Part shown: piece by piece, positions 17,184-24,665 of the stretch
How the letters are laid out: every line of letters starts with the position of its first letter
Position numbering within the stretch: the stretch's first letter is position 1
NCBI GenBank assembly: GCA_022446905.1
Contig: JAKVBT010000010.1
Location: forward strand, 62,001 to 126,000
Origin: Phycisphaerales bacterium
GTDB taxonomy: Bacteria > Planctomycetota > Phycisphaerae > Phycisphaerales > SM1A02
Direction: 5' to 3'
DNA: 64,000 nucleotides
Made by a program: the position numbers and the translations under genes
The notes under the pieces: generated by a model
The model's input: the letters and a program-made list of their open reading frames with translations, nothing else
What the model was told of the DNA's origin: nothing
The model's database searches: none

Positions 17184-19190
17184 GTGTCATCCAAGTATCG
17201 AACAGCGCCGCTGGCCACCCCAGGCATGCCTGGTGGCATTCCATACATCATTGGAAATGAGGCTGCGGAGCGGTTCAGCTTCTACGGAATGAAGGGGATT
17301 CTGGTCGTCTTCATGACGAGCTATCTCTATCTGTTGCAGGGCTCGCTCAGCAACGAGCCGATTTCCGATGCCAAGGCGATCGCGTGGTACCACGAATTCA
17401 CCTTCTGGGTCTATCTGACGCCATTGTTCGGTGCCTTGCTCAGTGACATCCTCTTCGGCAAGTACTGGACAATTCTGTCTCTGAGCATTGTCTATTGCCT
17501 TGGTCATGGTGCATTGGCCTTCATGGGAACCAATGAGAGCATCGATCCGGCCTGGATGCTCGGTCTTGGCCTGGGATTGATCGCCGTAGGAGCCGGTGGC
17601 ATCAAGCCGTGTGTGTCGGCCCATGTCGGTGATCAGTTCGGCGAGACGAACAAGGGGCTTGTGACCAAGGTCTTCATGTGGTTCTACTTCTCCATCAATG
17701 TTGGAGCGTTCACATCCACCTTGTTGACTCCTTGGCTGCTGGAGTGGTATGGCCCGCACTGGGCATTCGGTGTTCCCGGTGTGTTGATGCTGTTTGCCAC
17801 GTTCTTCTTCTGGTGCGGTCGAAACAAGTTCATCCATGTGCCGGCCGGTGGCCTGAAGTGGTTCAAGGAAACGTTCAGTTGGGTAGGCATTAGTGCACTT
17901 CTCAAACTGAGCATCATCTACGTGTTCATCGCGGTTTTCTGGGCGCTCTTTGACCAAACCGGTTCGTCCTGGGTTCTTCAGGCGGAAGACATGGAGCGTG
18001 AATGGCTGGGTACGACTTGGCTTCCATCTCAGATTCAGGCGGTGAATCCAATCATGATTCTGGTCCTGATACCCATCTTCTCGATGTTGGTGTATCCCAC
18101 GGTCACTCGGGTATTTCACTTGACGCCGATCCGGAAGATCTCCATCGGTCTTTTCATCATGGTGATCGGCTTCGCGATCATCGCAATCATCCAGCAGTGG
18201 ATTGATGCCGGAGAGAAGCCCAGCATCGGATGGCAGATTCTGGCCTATGCCATCATCACAGCGGCTGAAGTGATGATCTCCATCACATGTCTCGAGTTCT
18301 CCTATACCCAGGCACCACGAACCATGAAGTCGATCGTCATGGCGTTCTTCATGTGCAGTGTTGCCGCTGGAAACCTCTTCGTGGCAACGGTGGCTCAGTT
18401 CATTCAGGTTGATACGCTCGGCGATGCGCCCAAGATGCTCGCCAAGAGCTATTCGGCATCAGAGGCCCAGGCGGATGGATCCAAAGATCCAACGGTAACG
18501 GAAGCGACACGTCAAGCTCAGGCATCGGAGCAGGGCTATGCGTATGAAGGCTTCCCGAATGACCATTTCGCGCTGGTACTGCCTGGCTTCGATGGCTCGC
18601 TTGGTTCTGCGGACGATGTAAAGATGGGCTTCTCACCTGAAGGTGCCATGACCGGATTCATCAGTGGTGAAGATGAGATCATTAGAGAAGGCATCGATGA
18701 GATCGGACGATATTGGCTGGCCAATGGTCGTCTTCCTTCTACGGAGGACGGTGAAAAGCTGGTGGCGAATCTGAAGGATCAATGGGGACAGCCCTTGAGT
18801 TATCTGTATCAGAACAGGGTCCAATTCACCGTGTCGAGCAGTGGTCCCGACAAGGCATGGCTCAGCGAACTGGATATCCGAGCGGAAGTCAGTGTCAAGG
18901 AGTCGGCCGCCGAGTCTGACGAGGACAAGACCAGGCCATTAACATGGCTTGAGAATCGTAAGCGTGAGATCAGTCTCTCGGAACAGACGAAGGCTGCCAG
19001 TTGGAGGCCTGACCCCGGGAATGTCGAAGGCTTCGGCCGAACCGTCAAATGGGATATCGGCGGAGGACTCAAGCTCTCAGGTGCTTCCTACTTCTGGTTC
19101 TACACGTGGCTCATGCTTGGCACCGCCATTCTGTTCGTGCCAGTGGTGCTTCTCTACAAGCCACGTACCTACCTGCAGCAAGAAGATTGA
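17184..19190 (+). CDS. POT/PTR-family MFS transporter with a GspG-like soluble insertion
   Basis: Proton-coupled oligopeptide transporter family. GTG 17184 is supported by AGGAG at 17171-17175 (eight-base spacing). The N-terminal block GNEAAERFSFYGMKGIL (24-40) is the POT signature, with the usual ExxER motif; GAGGIKPCVSAHVGDQF (136-152) is the second family motif. About ten to eleven helices precede residue 410. Then a hydrophilic segment of about 220 residues (411-632) intervenes before the last helix (634-657). Part of it, 502-565, follows the layout of the GspG pseudopilin C-domain: Y510, NGRLPSTEDG (514-523), QWGQP (533-537), F548 and SGPD (553-556), and 462-480 repeats the ending FALVLPGFDG...SADDV. 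POT proteins can have large loops, but this kind is new to me. The next gene is the end of the convergent type II secretion operon. Confidence 0.92.
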   Translation: MSSKYRTAPLATPGMPGGIPYIIGNEAAERFSFYGMKGILVVFMTSYLYLLQGSLSNEPISDAKAIAWYHEFTFWVYLTPLFGALLSDILFGKYWTILSLSIVYCLGHGALAFMGTNESIDPAWMLGLGLGLIAVGAGGIKPCVSAHVGDQFGETNKGLVTKVFMWFYFSINVGAFTSTLLTPWLLEWYGPHWAFGVPGVLMLFATFFFWCGRNKFIHVPAGGLKWFKETFSWVGISALLKLSIIYVFIAVFWALFDQTGSSWVLQAEDMEREWLGTTWLPSQIQAVNPIMILVLIPIFSMLVYPTVTRVFHLTPIRKISIGLFIMVIGFAIIAIIQQWIDAGEKPSIGWQILAYAIITAAEVMISITCLEFSYTQAPRTMKSIVMAFFMCSVAAGNLFVATVAQFIQVDTLGDAPKMLAKSYSASEAQADGSKDPTVTEATRQAQASEQGYAYEGFPNDHFALVLPGFDGSLGSADDVKMGFSPEGAMTGFISGEDEIIREGIDEIGRYWLANGRLPSTEDGEKLVANLKDQWGQPLSYLYQNRVQFTVSSSGPDKAWLSELDIRAEVSVKESAAESDEDKTRPLTWLENRKREISLSEQTKAASWRPDPGNVEGFGRTVKWDIGGGLKLSGASYFWFYTWLMLGTAILFVPVVLLYKPRTYLQQED

Positions 19191-19199
19191 TGCTCTTCG

Positions 19200-20423
19200 C
19201 TACTTGGCTGCAGCGTTCGTTTCAGCAGGATCGGGCTTCGATGGCCTCATACCTCTAATGCGAACCACGTGCTGACCTGGATCCAGTAGTAGAAATGGTC
19301 GCATCGGATCAGTAGTTCGTCGTGCAAAGAGCGGCTGATGATTGATTCGGACGATCATGCGAAGATCGCTTGTGTCTTGCCAGTGCAGCCCTTCCGGCAT
19401 CGTCAGGAGGAAGTTCCCCTGGTGGTCATGCGCAGCAGAGATTGAGCTGTTGGCCAGCAAGAGGGTGCGATAGGAGTTGATGCCAGTGGGCATCCACACA
19501 GCCATGCACTGGTTGGCTGGATCATAGAAGACGATCTCTTCTACAAATGGTGGCGTGAGCCCATGGACATTGCTGCGGTTGGCTGTGGCTCGGAATGGAT
19601 CAAATCTCGTAGCGCCTGCCATGATGCTGATTTGTTTAGCTTCACCAGCGAGTGTGGTTGGAGATTCTCCATCCATGGCGACTAATTGGAGAAGGCCTGA
19701 GGGATTGAGTCGCCAAACATACAACATGTTTGACCGCTTACTCCACTCAGGCAGCAACCATTCCGATCCACTCGCGGGCACTTTGAACTGGGCACCATTT
19801 GGGAATCTCACAGCAAGATCAAAGGCGTCGCTGCCACTTGGTCTTGTGCACCAAGCGAGTCGCCCAGAGGCTCCCAATGAGGCCAGGGCATTGACTTGAT
19901 TGTCTTTGACAAGCCAATTCAAATCGCCCGTTCGCCAGTCCACTTTGCCAATCCAGCGGGCGCCGCCATTTTGGGGTGCCTCAACTAGAAAGCCCTCATC
20001 ATCGGCGCTGTCGCCAAGCAAGAGTGGGGCGGGGAGTTGCTTGATCGAACGAACGCCAGCCTGACCAGGAAGAATCTCCCAGATCTGTACGGCGGTTGAT
20101 TCTGGAATCCTGGCGCCAGGGAGCGCCAGTCGCGTCGCATTGCTGGGGGCGGCGCCGATGCTTGAAGCAATGAACCGACCATCAGGGCTGATCAGCGGCA
20201 TAATGCTGCTGTCCCACTCGACAGCGCCGATATTCCACGTCTCTCCACGAAAGCTGGCGGCTTCAATCTGATCGCCATGCTGATTGATTGCAGCAATCTG
20301 ATTCAGTTCTCGGACTTGCTGCTCATTTAGCTTTGTGCGTCGAGGCCATTCCGATTTACTACAGCCGATGGAAATCACCACGGCAGTTAAGGTTATTGAT
20401 CCAACACTAGCGAACTTAATCAT
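19200..20423 (-). CDS. Putative lipoprotein of unknown function, last gene of the type II secretion operon
   Basis: Starts with a lipoprotein-type signal: a hydrophobic stretch to about residue 18 followed by SIGC, where Cys21 would be lipidated. The mature part (about 387 residues) reads as a beta-rich protein with repeated W/G/D-containing strands (WIGKVDWRTGDLNWLVKD, MLYVWRLNPSGLLQLVAMDG), suggestive of a beta-propeller, but no repeat is clear enough to name. The ATG overlaps the gspD stop by four bases (ATGA), so it is translated with the secretin; a pilotin-like or periplasmic partner role is a positional inference only. A ten-base gap separates it from the POT gene on the other strand. 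Confidence 0.7.
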   Translation of the reverse strand: MIKFASVGSITLTAVVISIGCSKSEWPRRTKLNEQQVRELNQIAAINQHGDQIEAASFRGETWNIGAVEWDSSIMPLISPDGRFIASSIGAAPSNATRLALPGARIPESTAVQIWEILPGQAGVRSIKQLPAPLLLGDSADDEGFLVEAPQNGGARWIGKVDWRTGDLNWLVKDNQVNALASLGASGRLAWCTRPSGSDAFDLAVRFPNGAQFKVPASGSEWLLPEWSKRSNMLYVWRLNPSGLLQLVAMDGESPTTLAGEAKQISIMAGATRFDPFRATANRSNVHGLTPPFVEEIVFYDPANQCMAVWMPTGINSYRTLLLANSSISAAHDHQGNFLLTMPEGLHWQDTSDLRMIVRINHQPLFARRTTDPMRPFLLLDPGQHVVRIRGMRPSKPDPAETNAAAK

Positions 20424-23365
20424 GGCTTTTCTGGCTGATCTTGTTGCTCATGTGGATCCAACATGATTAATTCTGGCTGGAAGCGATCAATCTCAGTTTG
20501 TACAGGATCGCGATCAGGAAGTGTGACACGGCGAGTTGGAGGCGTGCTCGATTTTCCAGAAAGTCTGCGGTGCACGTTGAGGTCAATGGCCTTTTCGCTC
20601 TCCGCGATTTGATCTGCAAGTGGACGGGCGATGGCATCGAGACGTTCAAGATCTTGAACATTGAAATTTGTGTAATTATCAACGGGGCGGTGAACCACAG
20701 TCGGCGTGATAAAGACAATGAGTTCTGTACGTTCGAGGTCCTCATCGTTGAACTCAAACAAAGCGCCAAGCAGCGGGATATCCGCGAGAAGAGGAATTCG
20801 GTTCCTCGTAATCGACTCGGTTTCCTTCAGCAGGCCACCAAGGACGACGGTTTGGCCATCAAGCAGCACGGTGTGGGTGGTCACTTGTTTGCGACCAAAG
20901 ATGGCTGTGTTTGTGCTTCCAACGGAATAATTCGGATTGACGACGTTGGAGATTTCGACACTGACTGTCAAGTCGACAGCGCCTTCTTCTGTGATTCGTG
21001 GCCGGACATTCAGAAACACACCAATATTTTTGTACTCAATCGTTGTTGACGTATTCAGGCCACCAGAAGCTGCTTCGACAGTGCCAGTCGCAATAGGAAA
21101 CTCTTCGCCAGAGAAGAAGACGGCTTCCTCATTATCTGCGGTAAAGACTCGCGGTTCTTGAATAATGCGTGTATTCGTAATCGTGTTAAGAGCCTCAATG
21201 ATGACATCGACAGAAAAGCCACCCAGATTAAAGGTAGAGGGTCCTTGGTTCTGTGCTCCAAACAAGTTCAACAAGAATTCTTGCGCGGTGAAGGTCACGC
21301 CGACACTACCATTAACAATTGCGCCTTGGTTGGCGGCGCCAGGCCAATTGCCGAATTTCATGCCAAGATTCAGGGCGTCGTCAAGGTCAACTTCAACCAC
21401 GGTTGCAGAGAGCATGACCTGCCGGCGAGGTTGGTCAAATGCTTCGATGAGTTTGCGCATTGATTCTTGGTAAGCCGGTGGCGCGAGAATCGCGAGCGCA
21501 TTCTGACGCACGATCGGCACAATGCGAACTTTTCCAATCAGGGCTGATTCTGGAGCCTGCTCTTGGTCTCCACTGGCATTGCCCCACGGGAACTGCAGAT
21601 CCTGACTGGTTGAGGAGTTGTCTGGGCCAGTGATATTCACGCCGCCACTGTCGCCGCTTGCAGAGAAGCCTTCTGCGGATAACCCCGTATCGGGACGGGG
21701 TAGAGAGGCTCGGCCGCTGCCTGCTTGGGCAAGCAGAATATTGAGTTCTTCCGTCAGCGATACAGCATCTGCATATTTCAGTGGAATGATCTCAGGTAGG
21801 CCTGCATCGGAGGGGGCATCGATGCGTTCGATGATGCTCTCAATAAATGCAAAACTCTGTTCTGTCTTAGAGAGCACCAGAAGGGCATTGCGATCAGGGA
21901 AGGCTTCAATCTGATAGACGCCAGCAATGCCGACGGTGGCGTCTGTGCGTTGACTTTGTTGGTTGCCACCACCACGGTTGGTTCGTGAGCCGGTGTTACT
22001 TGAAGAACTTGTTCCTCCAGCACCAAGCACACTGATCAGCAGGTCCTTGACCTTGATTGGATCGGTGTGGCGAAGCACGAACAGGCGTGATGTGCCTTCA
22101 GGTCGAGGAAGGTCCCACTCAGTTTCAATGAGTATGCCAATGTCATCAATGGTTTCTGCTTCGCCTTGCACAGTGACCGTGTTCTGCTGTTCATTAACGG
22201 TCAGGCGCATTGGAGCCTCAGTAGGCCCTTGGACGTTGGTGTTGTTGGCTGGGGTCGTGCCGCCTCGGTTGGTGCGGTTGTTTCTGGACTGATTGCTTGT
22301 TCCGCCAGTACGGGTCGTTCCAGACTGTTCAAAGAGATCAAGAATGTTGGCCTCAATTTCGCGAGCGTCGGCATAACGCAAGCGGAAGGTCTCAATTCTG
22401 GGTTGCAGCCAGGTTCGATCCAGATCAGTGATGATCGATTCGATCTGTTGACACAGTCCGATGTCGCCAAGCACCATGAGTTGATTTGAAAGTGCGTCTT
22501 CCTTCATCTTGGCCCATTGGTCGGGGAAGAACTCGGAGATGTCATCCTTGATCTGGCCAGCGGCAGCACGCTCGAGTTGAAAGATCTTGAAGACCAAGAC
22601 CCCGCGTTCCTGGCGATCAGCAAGGGACTCACTGGCAGGGATGACTTCGATTTCACCGAGTTGCGTTGTCATTTCATCGAGGGGGCCAATAAAGATCACG
22701 CGTTCACGCTCGATGATGCCGATCTCGTTGAGACGTAAATAGGTCAGGATGAAGTCAAGTGCTTCCTGCCTTGGCATTGGCTGATCAGCAACAATGTTGA
22801 ACTCCTTTCGCGAGGTCGAAGTGTCATTGCCGATTGGCATGACTACTTTGCCTGTTTCCAAGGCGATGAGTTCAATCAGTTCGTCAAGTTTGACATCTTT
22901 GAAGGCCAGAACGACAGGCTCGTCCTTGACCGCGCGTCGGGCATTGGGAACGCCATTGGTGGTCCAGAGGACCGGCGCTGGCTCAGGCATATCTTCTGAG
23001 GTGTCAGACCCTTCATTGCTCTGAGTCACGGGATCGCTGTCCGATGCAGCGGATTCTTCCTCAACTTGATCATCTTCCTGGGCTGCGGGCTCATCAGGCG
23101 AGGGAATTTCAGCTTCTTCAGGTTCAAGCTCGACCGTGGCCGGTTCTGTGGGTTCAGGTTCCACGATTGGCGGCTCGGAGGGCTCAGGGCGACCCTGTTG
23201 GGCGAGCGCCATGTCGGGGGTAGCGAGCAGCACGACAGCTGCCAGTGCGATCACGATCTTGAACATGGGTTTGAAGTACACAGGCCTTCCTTTTGGTTCA
23301 GCTTGGGGTACAACGCGGCTGATCGGTGTGTATTCCGTGCCGGACGGGCGAATTTGCACACTCAT
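20420..23365 (-). CDS. gspD: Type II secretion system secretin GspD
   Basis: Outer-membrane channel of the secretion system. ATG 23365 overlaps the preceding gene (ATGA). A hydrophobic signal-like segment comes only at residues 34-56 (FKIVIALAAVVLLATPDMALA), so the first 33 residues are either a cytoplasmic n-region or the real start is the ATG at 23266, which lacks a ribosome site. Residues 57-130 are Pro/Glu/Asp-rich. N0 to N3 domains follow (ADQPMPRQEALDFIL; IQLERAAAGQIKDDISEFFP; FRLRYADAREIEANILDL; FVLRHTDPIKVKDLLISVLG; PLKYADAVSLTEELNILL) with two Asn/Gly/Ser-Arg-rich linkers. The secretin core has VVEVDLDDALNLGMKFG, TRIIQEPRVFTADNEEA and IPLLADIPLLGALF. At 981 residues it is longer than usual for its extra linkers. 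Confidence 0.95.
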   Translation of the reverse strand: MSVQIRPSGTEYTPISRVVPQAEPKGRPVYFKPMFKIVIALAAVVLLATPDMALAQQGRPEPSEPPIVEPEPTEPATVELEPEEAEIPSPDEPAAQEDDQVEEESAASDSDPVTQSNEGSDTSEDMPEPAPVLWTTNGVPNARRAVKDEPVVLAFKDVKLDELIELIALETGKVVMPIGNDTSTSRKEFNIVADQPMPRQEALDFILTYLRLNEIGIIERERVIFIGPLDEMTTQLGEIEVIPASESLADRQERGVLVFKIFQLERAAAGQIKDDISEFFPDQWAKMKEDALSNQLMVLGDIGLCQQIESIITDLDRTWLQPRIETFRLRYADAREIEANILDLFEQSGTTRTGGTSNQSRNNRTNRGGTTPANNTNVQGPTEAPMRLTVNEQQNTVTVQGEAETIDDIGILIETEWDLPRPEGTSRLFVLRHTDPIKVKDLLISVLGAGGTSSSSNTGSRTNRGGGNQQSQRTDATVGIAGVYQIEAFPDRNALLVLSKTEQSFAFIESIIERIDAPSDAGLPEIIPLKYADAVSLTEELNILLAQAGSGRASLPRPDTGLSAEGFSASGDSGGVNITGPDNSSTSQDLQFPWGNASGDQEQAPESALIGKVRIVPIVRQNALAILAPPAYQESMRKLIEAFDQPRRQVMLSATVVEVDLDDALNLGMKFGNWPGAANQGAIVNGSVGVTFTAQEFLLNLFGAQNQGPSTFNLGGFSVDVIIEALNTITNTRIIQEPRVFTADNEEAVFFSGEEFPIATGTVEAASGGLNTSTTIEYKNIGVFLNVRPRITEEGAVDLTVSVEISNVVNPNYSVGSTNTAIFGRKQVTTHTVLLDGQTVVLGGLLKETESITRNRIPLLADIPLLGALFEFNDEDLERTELIVFITPTVVHRPVDNYTNFNVQDLERLDAIARPLADQIAESEKAIDLNVHRRLSGKSSTPPTRRVTLPDRDPVQTEIDRFQPELIMLDPHEQQDQPEKP

Positions 23366-24087
23366 GGCTGGGTGCCTTTTGTTGGCCGCCCTTCTGGGGA
23401 GGACTTAATCGGAGATTCAGTAGGCAACGAGAAGACTTCTGCCAGGCCGCTCTCGGAATAGACTTTTCCGGGGGCCTCGAAAAGTTCCACTTCAAACGGT
23501 CCGCCGCCACGCCACATCACGTCGATGTGACTGGGCGGATCAATGGCGATGACCTCAATTTCATCCATTTCTTGCCCCAGTGGGATCACCATGAGACCCT
23601 CATCGGCTCGAAAGATGGCATCAGATCCATAGATGGCGATGAGATCGGGTCCGCCATAGCGACGTGGTCGAGGGTCAGGGGGTGGAGGCGGTGGAGGTGG
23701 TGGCTCGATTTCACAGGTCTCGGCGCTACATTGCGTGTCTTTGCCAATAAACCGACCACCGCGATCGCGGCAGATGTCCCGTTTGAGAATGCGGCACTCA
23801 TCTTCGATACAGCATGCTCCAATTGGTTCTGGCGGCTTGGGGCGTGGAGGAGCGGGAGGTTCGAAGAAGAACGAACGGCCATGGATTCGATTCAGATCCG
23901 TTCGGTGAGCGACATCGTGGGCAGCGACCAAGCGGTCATAGGCCGCGTCATCGAGGTTATCGCCACCCCCGACCACCCGAAGAGAACCAAGCGCTGGCAG
24001 CAGGAGCCAGCAGCCAATCACAAATAACAGGATGCTGGCGGCGAGGCTCACGCCAAGTGGGCCTTGGAGTTGATCACGGTCGATCAT
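23362..24087 (-). CDS. GspC-like inner-membrane protein with a six-cysteine module
   Basis: Lies where GspC/PilP functions are expected, just before gspD. Start ATG 24087 is set by the ATGA overlap with the upstream gene. One N-terminal transmembrane helix (residues 10-34), then a periplasmic part: Pro-rich linkers (77-89 and 127-140) flank a Cys-rich module with Cys at 92, 93, 98, 106, 120 and 125 in a GACC-x4-C-x7-C-x13-C-x4-C pattern. The final 100 residues (142-241) have a beta pattern (RRYGGPDLIAIYGSDAIFRAD...MVIPLG) like the HR domain of GspC or PilP, which contacts the secretin. GspC identity is by position and topology, not by strong sequence similarity. Confidence 0.65.
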   Translation of the reverse strand: MIDRDQLQGPLGVSLAASILLFVIGCWLLLPALGSLRVVGGGDNLDDAAYDRLVAAHDVAHRTDLNRIHGRSFFFEPPAPPRPKPPEPIGACCIEDECRILKRDICRDRGGRFIGKDTQCSAETCEIEPPPPPPPPPDPRPRRYGGPDLIAIYGSDAIFRADEGLMVIPLGQEMDEIEVIAIDPPSHIDVMWRGGGPFEVELFEAPGKVYSESGLAEVFSLPTESPIKSSPEGRPTKGTQP

Positions 24088-24665
24088 CGGCGTCGCCCCT
24101 CGTTGATCCATGCTTCAAGGGTGAGTTCAATATCAAGCGATCGTCCGCCATCTTTCCCGCGCTTTATTCGCGCAGATGTGATGCCTTCCAGATTGGCGGA
24201 GTTTTCCAAGGCACCAATTGCTTCATAGGCCACTTCGTCATCGGCGCTAAAGGTCACGGTCACCTTGATCCGTTCGACGCCTTGTAGCGCTCCGCCGCCC
24301 ACTTTGACCGCACTGGAAGATTCCGTGAGGTTGTACTTCCGGATACCACTGTCGGCCATGATCTTTGTGATGGCCTCGAGCATGTCCTGAGATTCATTGC
24401 TGCGAGACGCCGGCGATGACATCGGTCCGTAGGCAATCACGGCTGCGCGCTGTGCAGTGGCGGTATTGGCTGCTTGATCAATCCGATCTACCTGAGCCAC
24501 AATCTGATTTGCCTCATCGCTCCAGTGAGCCGCAATGGGACTGATCGTAGAGGACCAGATGAGAAACAGCAGCAGGGCAATGCCAATGACGGCCACGAGT
24601 CGAATCGACCGTGACATCTGCATGAACTCAGCACGCACTCGCTCGATGACACGCTCTTGGGTCAT
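24084..24665 (-). CDS. GspM/PilO-like inner-membrane platform protein
   Basis: 193 residues with one membrane helix at about 22-42 (LVAVIGIALLLFLIWSS), a short helical/coiled stretch (WSDEANQIVAQVDRIDQAANT), then a ferredoxin-like domain: a first beta-alpha-beta with ITKIMADSGIRKYNLTESS, and a second with VERIKVTVTFSADDEVAYEAIGALENSANLEGI. This is the GspM/PilO fold plan that pairs with GspL/PilN in the inner-membrane platform. It overlaps the neighbours on both sides by four bases. Sequence similarity to model GspM proteins is low, so I leave out a gene symbol. Confidence 0.7.
   Translation of the reverse strand: MTQERVIERVRAEFMQMSRSIRLVAVIGIALLLFLIWSSTISPIAAHWSDEANQIVAQVDRIDQAANTATAQRAAVIAYGPMSSPASRSNESQDMLEAITKIMADSGIRKYNLTESSSAVKVGGGALQGVERIKVTVTFSADDEVAYEAIGALENSANLEGITSARIKRGKDGGRSLDIELTLEAWINEGRRR

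Noticed and set aside
17187-18119. 310-codon minus-strand frame
   Set aside because: Antisense shadow of the POT gene, rich in His/Glu/Arg and without a protein-like pattern.
23326-24027. 233-codon plus-strand frame
   Set aside because: Antisense to the secretin and GspC-like genes; no start context.
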